From positions 1,302,001 through 1,366,000 of the forward strand of contig JACKKY010000001.1 in the NCBI GenBank assembly GCA_024236175.1: a stretch of 64,000 nucleotides of DNA, written 5' to 3'. This document shows, one piece after another, positions 36,609 to 45,946 of this stretch. The notes below the pieces were generated by a model. The model worked only from the letters and a program-made list of their open reading frames with translations. It did no database searches and was not told the DNA's origin. Every line of letters begins with the position of its first letter. The first letter of the stretch is position 1. The DNA is from Novosphingobium sp. GTDB lineage: Bacteria; Pseudomonadota; Alphaproteobacteria; Sphingomonadales; Sphingomonadaceae. Position numbers and translations under genes: made by a program.

Positions 36609-37262
36609 TCATTCGGCACTGTCCGGAATGGGGCGGTGCGTAACGCCGTCGCGCAGGGCCTTGGCCGAAAGCCTGTCGGCCCACTGCGGATCGGCCTGGC
36701 GAATTGCCGTTGCCGAGCGCCTGTCGGGATCGAAACGCAATATATACAGCGCCGGAGCGCTCCATCCTGCCCGGTTGCGAATGCTGGCGACAGGCTTCCG
36801 GTAACGCCTGAGCCAGGCCATCGCGGGGCTCGCGAAGGCATCCGCATCATAACCCGGACGCGCAATTACCGCAATCGGCATGAGCCGGGCGATTTTGCGC
36901 CAGTCCTTCCACCTGTGAAACTGGGCCAGATTGTCCGATCCCATCAGCCAGACGAAGCGACGCCCGGGCCATCGTCCGACGATCCGTTTCAACGTGTCGA
37001 CAGTGAAGCGCGTGCCCAATTCCCGTTCGATCGCGGTCACCCGGATCGATGCGCGCCTTGAAACCGCCAAGGCCGATGCGAACCGCTTGGAGAGAGGCGC
37101 CATGCCCGCAACCGGCTTGAGCGGATTTCCCGGAGAGACCAGCCACCAGCTCTCATCCAGGTCGAGCGCGGCCATGGCGAACAGGGTGACCCGGCGATGA
37201 GCGCCATGTGCCGGATTGAAACTGCCGCCGAGAAGGCCGGTGCGAAGGGCCCTGCCGGTCAC
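36609..37262 (-). CDS. nadD: Nicotinate-nucleotide adenylyltransferase NadD
   Basis: Transfers AMP to nicotinate mononucleotide in NAD synthesis. The 217-residue protein has the nucleotidyltransferase motif GGSFNPAHGAH near the N-terminus, the FVWLMGSDNLAQFHRWKDW substrate segment, and a partly degenerate second motif near the C-terminus (RRSATAIRQ). It starts with a GTG that overlaps the stop of the aldo/keto reductase gene (GTGA), so the two are translationally coupled. Confidence 0.94.
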   Translation of the reverse strand: MTGRALRTGLLGGSFNPAHGAHRRVTLFAMAALDLDESWWLVSPGNPLKPVAGMAPLSKRFASALAVSRRASIRVTAIERELGTRFTVDTLKRIVGRWPGRRFVWLMGSDNLAQFHRWKDWRKIARLMPIAVIARPGYDADAFASPAMAWLRRYRKPVASIRNRAGWSAPALYILRFDPDRRSATAIRQADPQWADRLSAKALRDGVTHRPIPDSAE

Positions 37263-38308
37263 TTCGCCTGCCTGCGAGGGGAAACCCTGTTTTCATAGCC
37301 GCCGACGCCCTGCAGCATCCAGCCCGGATATTCGGACGGCAAGGCGCTCAACGCATCGAGGGTCGATAGCTCCGGCGCGTCCAGTTCGACATCGCAGGCG
37401 GCGATATTGTCGGCAAGCTGGTCCTCGCGGGTCGCCCCGAGAATGACGGAAGTCACGGCAGGCCGGTGAAGCAGCCAGGCGATCGCTATCCGGCCGACAC
37501 TGCAGTTCCGCGCTTGCGCCATGGGGGCCATGGCATCGACCAGGCCATAGGCGCGGTCGAGATCGACCGGCGGGAAATCGAACCGCGCCCTGCGGCCATC
37601 TCCTTCAATTCCTGCGTCCCCGCGCCGGTACTTGCCGGAGAGCAGGCCGCCGGCCAGCGGGCTCCAGGCCAGCAGGCCGAGCCCTTCGCTCTCAAGAAGC
37701 GGTACGATCTCGCGTTCGAGGTCGCGACCGGCAACGGTGTAATAGGCCTGGACGCACGCAAGCCGGTCGAACCCGCGGCGATCGGCGATCCCCAGCGCTT
37801 TCATCACCTGCCACGCCGCCCAGTTCGACACGCCGACATAGCGCGCCCTGCCGGAGCGGACGATGTCTTCCAGCGCGCGCAGGCTTTCCTCGACCGGGGT
37901 CACCGGATCCCAGGCATGGATCTGGAACAGATCGACATGATCGAGGCCGAGCCGCTCCAGGCTTTCGTCGACCTGGTTGAGCAGGTGGAACCTGCTCGCA
38001 CCGTAGTCGTTGGGCCCTTCCCCCATGAAGGATGTCGCCTTGGTGGCGACAATGATGTCAGACCGCGGAATGCCCAGGTCCTTCAGCGCTCGTCCGGTGA
38101 ACTCCTCGGACTGGCCGAGCGAATAGATGTTGGCCGTGTCGATGAAGTTAATGCCCGCATCGAACGCCTGCTTCACCAGTGCGGTCGAGGCCGCCTGATC
38201 GAGACCGGCGATCGTCGAGAAGCGCGTTTCGCGACTGCCGAAGGTCATCGTGCCGAGGCACAGTTCGGATACCACCAGGCCGGTGGAACCAAGGCGGTTG
38301 TAACGCAT
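37259..38308 (-). CDS. Aldo/keto reductase
   Basis: NADPH-dependent oxidoreductase with a TIM-barrel fold, 349 residues. The catalytic tetrad is visible: the Asp and Tyr in FIDTANIYSLGQSE, the Lys in IIVATKATSF and the His in LFQIHAWDP. C-terminal cofactor-binding residues are in PAVTSVILGATREDQLADN. The substrate is not predictable. It sits between proA and nadD and is coupled to nadD. Confidence 0.92.
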   Translation of the reverse strand: MRYNRLGSTGLVVSELCLGTMTFGSRETRFSTIAGLDQAASTALVKQAFDAGINFIDTANIYSLGQSEEFTGRALKDLGIPRSDIIVATKATSFMGEGPNDYGASRFHLLNQVDESLERLGLDHVDLFQIHAWDPVTPVEESLRALEDIVRSGRARYVGVSNWAAWQVMKALGIADRRGFDRLACVQAYYTVAGRDLEREIVPLLESEGLGLLAWSPLAGGLLSGKYRRGDAGIEGDGRRARFDFPPVDLDRAYGLVDAMAPMAQARNCSVGRIAIAWLLHRPAVTSVILGATREDQLADNIAACDVELDAPELSTLDALSALPSEYPGWMLQGVGGYENRVSPRRQAK

Positions 38309-38366
38309 TGGCGGACGTCCTTTCCCTATCCGGCCCTGCCGTGCAGTCGACTGTCCGGCCGCAGGT

Positions 38367-39641
38367 TCAGGGCCGGACCTGTCCCGTTCCGCGCACCTGC
38401 CACTTGTAGGTCGTCAGCCCTTCGAGCGCGACCGGTCCGCGCGCATGCAGGCGGCCCGTCGCAATGCCGATTTCGGCGCCGAGCCCGAATTCGCCGCCGT
38501 CGGCGAACTGCGTGGAAGCATTGACCATGACGATGGCGCTGTCGACCTCGTCGAGGAAGCGTTGCGCCGCCGCGGTATCCTCGGTGACGATGGCGTCGGT
38601 ATGGTGAGAACTGTGCCGTTCGATGTGCTCCAGCGCGCCATCTAGCCCGTCGACCACCGCGACCGAGAGGATCGCGTCGAGATACTCGGTGTCCCAGTCG
38701 TTGGCGCCGGCGGGAAGGACGCGCGGGTCGATGGCGCGGGCGCGCTGGTCACCCCGCAGCTCGCAACCGGAATCGAGGAGAGCCGCGAGGACCGCCGAGG
38801 ACTTCGGAAACTGCGCATCGAGGAGGAGCGTTTCCATCGCACCGCAAATTCCCGTGCGCCGCATCTTGGCGTTGAGGGCGATGGCGCTGGCCATGTCCGG
38901 GTCGGCGGCGGAATGGATATAGGTGTGGCAGATGCCGTCGAGATGGGCGAGCACCGGCACCCTTGCATCGTCCTGCACCCGTGCGACCAGGCTCTTGCCG
39001 CCCCGCGGCACGATCATGTCTATGAAGCCCGCTGCGGTGAGCATCGCGCCGACCACGGCGCGATCCTGCGTGGGCACGAGCTGGATCGCGTCGGCGGGCG
39101 CACCTGCCGCCTTCAGCCCTTCGACCAGCGCCGCATGGATCGCCCGGTTGGAATGGACCGCTTCGCTGCCTCCGCGCAAAAGCACCGCGTTGCCGGAGCG
39201 GAGGCACAGCGCGGCGGCATCGGCGGTCACATTGGGGCGGCTTTCGTAGATGATGCCGATCAGCCCGATCGGCACGCGCACGCGCGCCAGCTTGAGGCCA
39301 TTGGGCCGATCGACCGTGTCGATCACCTGGCCCACCGGATCGGGCAGCCGCGCGACCTGATCCACGGCATCGGCGATGCCGGCAAGACGCCCGGGATCGA
39401 GCCTCAGCCGGTCGAGCATCGCCTTCGTCAGGCCGTTGGCTTCACCGGCCGCGAGATCCCGCGCATTGGCCGCGAGGATGTCGCCTTCGGCATCGCGCAA
39501 TGCCTGCGCTGCAGCGTGCAGGGCAGCGGATTTATCCGAGTCCGACAACCGGGCAAGTTCGCGTTGCGCCGCCCGGCCGGCGCGGGCCATCCGCTCCACC
39601 AGCGCTTCCGGCGTTTCAAGGGCGATATCGACTGCTGTCAT
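38367..39641 (-). CDS. proA: Glutamate-5-semialdehyde dehydrogenase ProA
   Basis: Reduces gamma-glutamyl phosphate to glutamate semialdehyde, the second step of proline synthesis. It is an aldehyde dehydrogenase fold of 424 residues from the chosen ATG, with IPIGLIGIIYESRPNVT-type cofactor segment (here VPIGLIGIIYESRPNVTADA) and the active-site cysteine in RRTGICGAMET. A GTG 36 bases upstream is in frame, but the family N-terminus fits the ATG. It is followed by the aldo/keto reductase gene on the same strand. The proB partner is not in the window. Confidence 0.96.
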   Translation of the reverse strand: MTAVDIALETPEALVERMARAGRAAQRELARLSDSDKSAALHAAAQALRDAEGDILAANARDLAAGEANGLTKAMLDRLRLDPGRLAGIADAVDQVARLPDPVGQVIDTVDRPNGLKLARVRVPIGLIGIIYESRPNVTADAAALCLRSGNAVLLRGGSEAVHSNRAIHAALVEGLKAAGAPADAIQLVPTQDRAVVGAMLTAAGFIDMIVPRGGKSLVARVQDDARVPVLAHLDGICHTYIHSAADPDMASAIALNAKMRRTGICGAMETLLLDAQFPKSSAVLAALLDSGCELRGDQRARAIDPRVLPAGANDWDTEYLDAILSVAVVDGLDGALEHIERHSSHHTDAIVTEDTAAAQRFLDEVDSAIVMVNASTQFADGGEFGLGAEIGIATGRLHARGPVALEGLTTYKWQVRGTGQVRP

Positions 39642-39863
39642 GGTGCGGCCACTAGCACCGGCTCCCGCGGTTGTCACCGCCGCGCATCGTCCCGGAACGA
39701 TTCGCCCCCACGCCGGGGAGCGTGTCCGAAATCTTTCTGGGAGATGAACGGTTCGTCGCGGAACACCATCGACTCAACGAGAATCTCCCTCGCAGGGTCG
39801 CCTACATGACCCGGGGCTGCTAGCGGCGGGCCGATAAGAAGCAATAGCTCACGCGGGGTTGAC

Positions 39864-41015
39864 TTGAAAATTCTAGCCGCCGGCGGTTTCATTGATCGCT
39901 TGCGGACCATATTCCCCGACCGCGAATTTTTCATGCGGTCTCAGGGACAGGTCCGTTTCATCAAGATTTCGTCCGGGCTGCAGATCGCTGCCGCAGCGAT
40001 TGCCGCCCTGCTTCTTCTTGCCTGGCTTGTCACCATGGCCACCATGGCGATCACCCAGTACACCGCCGAGCGCGACCGCCTTGTCCTCCTCAATCGCGAA
40101 GCGAAGGTTGCAAGCGCAGAAAGCCGGGTAACGGCCTATCGCAAGGGAGTCGACGCCGTCGCGGCCGATCTCGCCAAGCGGCAGGAATTCGTCGAAAAGA
40201 TGGTACAGGCCCATATCGGCGACTTGCCGGCCGATGTGCGCAACGGGGAAACCGTTTCCGACAGCGAAGGCGAAGCGGAGCAGACCATCGACAAGGTCAG
40301 CGCTGCCGTTCCGGAGGCAGTGGAACTGGCGCGGCTCGAAGCGCGCCAGCTCGCATTTGTCGAAAGGCTTACCCGGTTTGCCGACCGCCGCTCGCAGCGC
40401 GCGGCCAAAGCGATTCGCAAGCTGGGGCTCAATCCCAATGCGATGATCGCCTCTTTCAGCGACGGCAGCGCAGAGGGTGGTCCGCTGCTGAGCCTCGCGA
40501 CGTCCAGCGACGGATCGCTCGACCCCCGCTTCCAGCGCCTCGGCGTCAGTCTTGCCCGCATGGACGCGCTGGAACGCAGCCTTGCCGGGATCCCGCAGGT
40601 GCTGCCGGCAAGCCTGGAATTCATTTCATCCGGTTTCGGTTACCGTTCGGATCCCTTCACCCGCTCCGCCGCCTTCCATGCCGGCCTCGATTTCCGGGGG
40701 CCGCGCGGCGCACCGATCTACTCCGCCGCCAAGGGCGTCGTGACCTTTGCCGGCGTCCGCCAAGGCTACGGCAAATGCGTCGAAGTCGATCACGGCAACG
40801 GGCTGATGACCCGCTACGCCCACATGTCCCGTTTCCGGACCCGCGTAGGCGAGCAGGTCGCCGCCGGCGATGTGATCGGCGCCATCGGCAACACCGGCCG
40901 TTCGACCGGTCCGCATCTCCATTTCGAAGTGCGGATCAACGGCCGTCCCGTCAATCCGAGACCATTTCTGGAGGCAGCGCCCCATGTTCTCGAAGAAACA
41001 AGCACCGGAGAATAA
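39864..41015 (+). CDS. M23 family metallopeptidase (LytM-type, membrane-anchored)
   Basis: Probable peptidoglycan endopeptidase of 383 residues. A short basic N-terminus (PDREFFMRSQGQVRF) leads into one membrane helix (about 38-60), a periplasmic coiled-coil region (about 65-250) and a complete M23 domain. The zinc site is intact (HAGLDF, then HLHFEVR) and the HxH-adjacent YAHMS segment is present. The start is a TTG; the next ATG (39933) would still keep the membrane helix. Its last 32 bases overlap the bactofilin gene, a pairing known to localise cell-wall hydrolases. Confidence 0.9.
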   Translation: MKILAAGGFIDRLRTIFPDREFFMRSQGQVRFIKISSGLQIAAAAIAALLLLAWLVTMATMAITQYTAERDRLVLLNREAKVASAESRVTAYRKGVDAVAADLAKRQEFVEKMVQAHIGDLPADVRNGETVSDSEGEAEQTIDKVSAAVPEAVELARLEARQLAFVERLTRFADRRSQRAAKAIRKLGLNPNAMIASFSDGSAEGGPLLSLATSSDGSLDPRFQRLGVSLARMDALERSLAGIPQVLPASLEFISSGFGYRSDPFTRSAAFHAGLDFRGPRGAPIYSAAKGVVTFAGVRQGYGKCVEVDHGNGLMTRYAHMSRFRTRVGEQVAAGDVIGAIGNTGRSTGPHLHFEVRINGRPVNPRPFLEAAPHVLEETSTGE

Positions 41016-41424
41016 GCCGGTGACAAGCAGCCGCAACGCCTCGGGTTCGACCTTTTCGGTGCTCGGCTCCGACACCGCGATCAAGGGCGACATCAATGCA
41101 TCGGCGGACCTGCACATCGACGGCAGGGTCGAAGGCGACATTGCCTGCGCCGGTCTGGTGCAGGGCGAGACCAGCGAAATTGTGGGCGGCGTCTCGGCCG
41201 ATTCCGCGCGCCTGGCCGGCCAGGTCCACGGCTCGATCAACGCCCGCGAACTGGTGATCCTGAAATCCGCGCGCATTCACGGCGACGTCCATTACGAAGC
41301 GTTGACGATCGAACAGGGCGCCCAGGTCGACGGGCGGCTTTCCCCGCGCGGCGCGCAGATGCCGCGCGACCTTCCGGCGGAGGATTCGGAATCCCACCTG
41401 ATCCTGGCAACGTCCAGCGACTAG
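40984..41424 (+). CDS. Bactofilin
   Basis: A 146-residue cytoskeletal protein that forms filaments by stacking right-handed beta-helices. The DUF583 core (about 22-125) shows the regular six-residue turns: GSDTAIKGDINASADLHIDGRVEGDI and so on through LTIEQGAQVDGRL. The short N-terminal tail is hydrophilic with basic residues. It overlaps the M23 peptidase gene and probably recruits that enzyme to a cell pole or zone. Confidence 0.95.
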   Translation: MFSKKQAPENKPVTSSRNASGSTFSVLGSDTAIKGDINASADLHIDGRVEGDIACAGLVQGETSEIVGGVSADSARLAGQVHGSINARELVILKSARIHGDVHYEALTIEQGAQVDGRLSPRGAQMPRDLPAEDSESHLILATSSD

Positions 41425-41563
41425 GGCCGGGCGCGGCAAAGTCGCGAAATCGGCTTCAATCCGAAACGGGTCGAGAAGCGAGGGCGTTTGCGCCCATTCG
41501 CGGCTCACCCATCACACCCGACAGGGCGAACCTTGCCGATAGCAGCCGGCGCGCCTGGAGCGC

Positions 41564-42463
41564 TCATTCCCTGGCGTCTGTCGCGCGCGCCGGGATCGCC
41601 CCGGGCCGCATGATCGTCCAGCCGGCAAGCCGGTGCCCCGCGATGGCGGCATTTTCGATATCCGCGCCGGACAGCCTCGCGGCCAGATAGCCGGCATTGA
41701 ATGCGTCGCCCGCACCGCTGGTGTCGACCGGTTCCAGCTGGGCTTCAGGGGCGATGACTCGGCCGTCGGGAAGGCGGCAGCCCTCCGCGCCCAGCTTGAC
41801 GATGGTTTCCGCGCAACCGAGCTGGCTCCAGCAAGCCGCCACCTGATTCGCGTCCGCTGCGCCTGTCAGGTCCCTCTCATCCACGAATGTCGGGAATCCG
41901 AAGTCCGCCACGGCAATCGCGACGTCGCGGGAAGCCGTTGCCTCCTCGCGGCTACTCCACAGGAGAGGGCGATAATTTCCGTCGAAGGCGACCCTGCCGC
42001 CTCGCTTCCGCACGCTCTCCGCCAGAAGAAGCATTCGCTCTCGCGCTGCCGGCGGCAGGATTGAGAGCGTCACCAGCGAGAATCCCAGCAGATCGGCCTG
42101 TTCCGCCTGCTCCATCGCTTCGGCCATGGCCGGCAACGAGAACATGTCGCGCGCGGCGCTGGCCTCGCGCCAGTAGGTGAAGCTGCGCTCGCCCGACGCG
42201 TCCGTGCTGATCGCGTAGAGTCCCGGCTGGCGGGCCGGATGCTTCAGCACCAGGGAGCAGTCCAGCCCTTCCCTGCTCCATCCGGCGCGCAGGTCATGGC
42301 TGAAGGGATCATCGCCCAGCGCCGTCAGATAGGAGACGTCATGGCCGGCGCGGGCCAGGTGGATCGCGGTGTTGAGCGTGTCGCCGCCATAGCCGAGCGT
42401 CCATGCCCCGTCGCAACGCGAAAGTTCGAGCATGGCTTCACCGACATAGACGATGCGGGACAT
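41564..42463 (-). CDS. kdgK: 2-keto-3-deoxygluconate kinase (PfkB family)
   Basis: Phosphorylates 2-keto-3-deoxygluconate to KDPG, the last kinase step of glucuronate use. The 299-residue PfkB-fold protein has the N-terminal GGDTLNTAIHLAR substrate motif and the C-terminal DTSGAGDAFNAGYLA with the catalytic Asp. Assignment to KDG rather than another sugar rests on the neighbouring manD, uxaC and uxuB genes. It follows manD by a few bases on the same strand. Confidence 0.9.
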   Translation of the reverse strand: MSRIVYVGEAMLELSRCDGAWTLGYGGDTLNTAIHLARAGHDVSYLTALGDDPFSHDLRAGWSREGLDCSLVLKHPARQPGLYAISTDASGERSFTYWREASAARDMFSLPAMAEAMEQAEQADLLGFSLVTLSILPPAARERMLLLAESVRKRGGRVAFDGNYRPLLWSSREEATASRDVAIAVADFGFPTFVDERDLTGAADANQVAACWSQLGCAETIVKLGAEGCRLPDGRVIAPEAQLEPVDTSGAGDAFNAGYLAARLSGADIENAAIAGHRLAGWTIMRPGAIPARATDARE

Positions 42464-42470
42464 GGCGCCG

Positions 42471-43679
42471 TCACCAGTTCCACATGGTCCCGTCTTCCAG
42501 ACGCGTTACGGGAAGGTAGGCGCGCTGGTAGGGATATCTGGCAGCAAGCTCTTCATCGATGTCGACGCCGTGGCCGGGCGTCTCGCCGCAGAAGAGATAT
42601 CCGTCCTCGAAGCGGTAATCGTGCGGGAAGACGGCGTCGGTCTCCTCGGTGTGGCGCATGTATTCCTGGATGCCGAAATTGGGCACCCAGCTGTCAAAAT
42701 GCAGCGCCGCGCCCATCGTCACCGGCGAAAGGTCGGTCGCCCCGTGGCAACCCGTGCGCACCTGGTAAAGCGAGGCAAGGTCGGCAATCCGGCGCAAATG
42801 GGTGATCCCGCCCGCGCCGACGACCGTGCAGCGAATATAGTCGATCAGCTGGTTCTCGATGAGATCCTTGGCGTCCCAGATGGTGTTGAATATCTCGCCC
42901 AGCGCCAGCGGCGTGGTGGTGTGCTGGCGCACCAGCCGGAGCGCTTCCTGGTTTTCGGCGGGCGTGCAATCCTCGAACCAGAAAAGCTGGTACGGTTCGA
43001 GCAGCTTGCCGAGCGTGGCGGCTTCGGACGGCGAATAGCGATGATGGCCGTCATGCAGCAGGTGACAGTCGAACCCGTAGGTCGCGCGCAGCTTCTCGAA
43101 AAGTTGCGGAACGTAGTTCAGCGCCTTGCGCGTATCCCAGCCGGTGAGAGTCGGCAGGTCGGCATCGGCAGGTTCGTAATGGAGCTTGCCGCGTCCCACG
43201 CCGTAGGCACCGTTGATTCCCGGGACGCCCGTCTGCGCGCGGACCGCCTTGTAGCCCATGTCGATGTAATGGCCGACAGCCTCGACAGTCTCCTCGATGT
43301 TCGAACCGTTGGCATGGCCGTAGACCATCACACGCTCGCGGCTGCGTCCGCCGAGAAGCTGGTAAAGCGGCATCCCCGCCATCTTCGCCTTGATATCCCA
43401 CAGCGCGGTATCCACCGCGGCGACCGCGCGCATGGTGACGGGCCCCCTGCGCCAGTAGGCGCCGCGATAGAGATACTGCCAGATGTCTTCGATGCGCTGC
43501 GGATCCATCCCGATAATGCACGGAATCACATGCTCCTCGAGATAGGACACCACGGCCAGCTCGCGGCCGTTGAGCGTGGCATCGCCAACGCCGTAGACGC
43601 CCTGGTCGGTCATGACCTTGAGCGTGACAAAATTTCGCCCGGGACATGTGACGATGACTTTTGCCGCTTCGATCTTCAT
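42471..43679 (-). CDS. manD: D-mannonate dehydratase ManD (enolase superfamily)
   Basis: Dehydrates D-mannonate to 2-keto-3-deoxygluconate. The 402-residue protein belongs to the enolase-superfamily ManD group and is unrelated to UxuA. It has the N-terminal capping domain and a barrel with metal ligands in LLHDGHHRYSP, FWFEDCTPAENQ and LALGEIFNTIWD, and the HGATDLSPV loop. The open frame extends much further upstream, but the ATG at 43679 gives the exact family length and N-terminus (MKIEAAKVIVTCPGRNFVTLK). It is divergent from the GntR regulator with about 90 bases between. Confidence 0.95.
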   Translation of the reverse strand: MKIEAAKVIVTCPGRNFVTLKVMTDQGVYGVGDATLNGRELAVVSYLEEHVIPCIIGMDPQRIEDIWQYLYRGAYWRRGPVTMRAVAAVDTALWDIKAKMAGMPLYQLLGGRSRERVMVYGHANGSNIEETVEAVGHYIDMGYKAVRAQTGVPGINGAYGVGRGKLHYEPADADLPTLTGWDTRKALNYVPQLFEKLRATYGFDCHLLHDGHHRYSPSEAATLGKLLEPYQLFWFEDCTPAENQEALRLVRQHTTTPLALGEIFNTIWDAKDLIENQLIDYIRCTVVGAGGITHLRRIADLASLYQVRTGCHGATDLSPVTMGAALHFDSWVPNFGIQEYMRHTEETDAVFPHDYRFEDGYLFCGETPGHGVDIDEELAARYPYQRAYLPVTRLEDGTMWNW

Positions 43680-43756
43680 AAGTAACAGGTATCCCCGGCT
43701 TTGGCGCCATGGGGCAACGCTTGACGCTGTCTCCTGTGGCTGCCAATTCACCCCAT

Positions 43757-43771
43757 ATTGGTCAGGCCAAT
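43757..43771. promoter_or_regulatory. Candidate GntR-type operator of the uronate locus
   Basis: ATTGGTCAGGCCAAT pairs at 6 of 7 positions around a central A. It resembles the ATTGGTATACCAAT-type sites of UxuR/ExuR regulators. It lies between divergent manD and the GntR gene and covers the latter's first start codon. Confidence 0.45.
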
Positions 43772-44540
43772 GGAAAGCAAGATGCAGGACAAATCGGCAA
43801 GAGTGAACGACCGGCTCTATCAGGATCTTGCGCGAAAGCTGATCGTCGAGCTGAAGGAGGGAAAGTATCCGGTCGGTGGGCGTCTCCCCGCTGAACGGGA
43901 ACTCGCGCAGCAATATGACGTCAGCCGGCCGACCGTTCGCGAGGCAATCATTGCGCTGGAGGTGCAGGGGTTCGTCGAAGTCAGGGTGGGATCGGGCGCT
44001 TACGTGATCCAGCTGCCCGGCAAGGCGGACATTCCCGGTTTCGACCTGTCCGCTTTCGAAATCACCGAGGCGCGGCTGCTGTTCGAAGGCGATGCCGCCG
44101 CGCTTGCCGCCACCCAGGCAACGGACGAGGAACTCGCCGAAATCGCCGGTCTTGTGGACGAGATCGCCAGGGAGAACCGCGACCCCAAAGGCCAGGAGAA
44201 GGCCGACCGGGCGTTCCATCTCGCAATCGCCCGTGCGACCCGCAACAGCGCGATCTTCGAAGCGATCGAGCGCCTCTGGGATCTGCGCAACACCTCTCCC
44301 GAAGCGGCACTGCTGCATGAGAAGGCCCGCACCGCCAATGTGAAGCCGGTACTGGAAGAGCACACCGCCGTGCTCAGGGCACTGGAAGCGCGGGATCCTG
44401 CCGCTGCCCGGGACGCCATGCGTGCGCATCTTGCCGCCGTGCTGGACAGTCTGCTGTTCGCCACCGAGGACAAGGCTGTCGAACGGGCCAGGGACGCCAC
44501 CCGGGCGAAGCGCGCCCGCTACAGGGCCGTCGCCGGCTGA
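43770..44540 (+). CDS. GntR/FadR-family transcriptional regulator (UxuR/ExuR-like)
   Basis: A 256-residue repressor. The N-terminal GntR winged helix (about 10-75) includes LPAERELAQQYDVSRPTVREAI and VRVGSGAYVI. The C-terminal FCD ligand domain has RLLFEGDAAALAATQ and the metal/ligand histidines in DRAFHLAIARAT and EEHTAVLRALE. Its position between manD and uxaC suggests control of glucuronate use. I take the ATG at 43770; the ATG at 43782 is also possible because a putative operator covers the first one. Confidence 0.92.
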   Translation: MESKMQDKSARVNDRLYQDLARKLIVELKEGKYPVGGRLPAERELAQQYDVSRPTVREAIIALEVQGFVEVRVGSGAYVIQLPGKADIPGFDLSAFEITEARLLFEGDAAALAATQATDEELAEIAGLVDEIARENRDPKGQEKADRAFHLAIARATRNSAIFEAIERLWDLRNTSPEAALLHEKARTANVKPVLEEHTAVLRALEARDPAAARDAMRAHLAAVLDSLLFATEDKAVERARDATRAKRARYRAVAG

Positions 44541-44545
44541 GGCAG

Positions 44546-45946
44546 ATGCCCCGCCCGCTCGTCCTGCACCCCGATCGCCTGTTCCCCGCCGATCCGGACA
44601 TCCGCGCCATTGCGCGCGAGCTGTACGGCAGCGTTGAACGGCTGCCGATCGTCAGCCCCCACGGCCATACGGATCCGTCCTGGTTCGCGGAAAATGCCGC
44701 TTTCGGCAATGCCGCCGAACTCCTGCTGCTGCCCGACCACTACATTTTCCGGATGCTTTATTCGCAGGGCGTGCCTCTGGAGCAGCTGGGCATCGGCGAC
44801 AGGGAAGCCGACCCGCGCGAAGCATGGCGGCTGTTCGCCGAGCGGTACCACCTGTTTCGGGGCACCCCCTCGCGGCTTTGGCTGGACTGGGTTTTCGCCG
44901 AGGCTTTCGGCATCGATGTGCGGCTGGATGGCGGCACGTCGGACTTCTATTACGACACCATCACCGAAGCGCTCACGACCGATCCGTTCCGCCCGCGCGC
45001 ATTGTTCGAGCGCTACGGAATCGAAGTGATCGCCACGACCGAGAGTCCGCTCGACACTCTCGAACACCATGCGGCGATCCGCGACAGCAACTGGGCAGGC
45101 AGAGTCGTCACCGCCTATCGCCCCGACCCGGTAGTCGATCCCGAGTTCGAGGGCTTCCGGGACAATCTGGCCCGCTTTTCCCAACTGACGGGCGAGGATT
45201 GCCTGTCATGGCAGGGCTATCTCGCAGCGCACCGCAAGCGACGCGCGTTCTTTGCATCCATGGGCGCGACCTCCACGGATCACGGCCATCCCACCTCGTC
45301 GACAGCCGATCTCTGCGAAGCGGAGGCCGAAGCCCTGTTCCGCAAGGTCTCCACAGGCGCGTTCGTTCCGGCCGAAGCCGAACTGTTCCGGGCCCAGATG
45401 CTCACCGAAATGGCGGCCATGAGCCTGGACGACGGACTGGTCATGCAGATCCATCCCGGCTCCCTGCGCAATCACAATGCGCGCCTGTTCGAAGGGTTCG
45501 GGCGCGACAAGGGCGCCGACATCCCGACGTGCACCGATTATGTCCATGCCCTCAAGCCGCTGCTTGACCGCTTCGGCAACGAGCGCGACCTGTCGCTTAT
45601 CCTGTTCACGCTCGACGAGAGCACCTATTCGCGCGAACTGGCGCCGCTTGCGGGCCATTACCCCTGCCTGAAGCTCGGACCGGCCTGGTGGTTCCACGAC
45701 AGCCCCGAAGGGATGCGCCGGTTCCGCCGGATGACCACCGAGACCGCGGGCTTCTACAACACCGTCGGCTTCAACGACGACACGCGCGCTTTCCTGTCGA
45801 TCCCGGCACGCCATGACGTCGCCCGGCGGATCGACTGCGGTTTTCTGGCCGAGCTGGTGGCCGAGCATCGGCTCGAGGACTGGGAGGCCGCCGAACTGGC
45901 GCAGGAGCTTGCCTACGGACTCGTCAAGCGGGCCTACAGGCTGTGA
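44546..45946 (+). CDS. uxaC: Glucuronate isomerase UxaC
   Basis: Isomerises D-glucuronate to D-fructuronate (and galacturonate to tagaturonate). The 466-residue amidohydrolase-fold protein has the metal-binding HGHTDPSWF at the N-terminus (HxH), GHPTSSTADL, VMQIHPGSLRNHN and the C-terminal family segment FLAELVAEHRLEDWEA. It starts five bases after the regulator's stop and its own stop overlaps the uxuB start as GTGA. Confidence 0.95.
   Translation: MPRPLVLHPDRLFPADPDIRAIARELYGSVERLPIVSPHGHTDPSWFAENAAFGNAAELLLLPDHYIFRMLYSQGVPLEQLGIGDREADPREAWRLFAERYHLFRGTPSRLWLDWVFAEAFGIDVRLDGGTSDFYYDTITEALTTDPFRPRALFERYGIEVIATTESPLDTLEHHAAIRDSNWAGRVVTAYRPDPVVDPEFEGFRDNLARFSQLTGEDCLSWQGYLAAHRKRRAFFASMGATSTDHGHPTSSTADLCEAEAEALFRKVSTGAFVPAEAELFRAQMLTEMAAMSLDDGLVMQIHPGSLRNHNARLFEGFGRDKGADIPTCTDYVHALKPLLDRFGNERDLSLILFTLDESTYSRELAPLAGHYPCLKLGPAWWFHDSPEGMRRFRRMTTETAGFYNTVGFNDDTRAFLSIPARHDVARRIDCGFLAELVAEHRLEDWEAAELAQELAYGLVKRAYRL

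Noticed and set aside
42471..44429. A 652-residue fusion of ManD with an N-terminal domain
   Set aside because: The extra N-terminus is antisense to the GntR gene and unlike any domain. The ATG at 43679 gives the exact ManD length.
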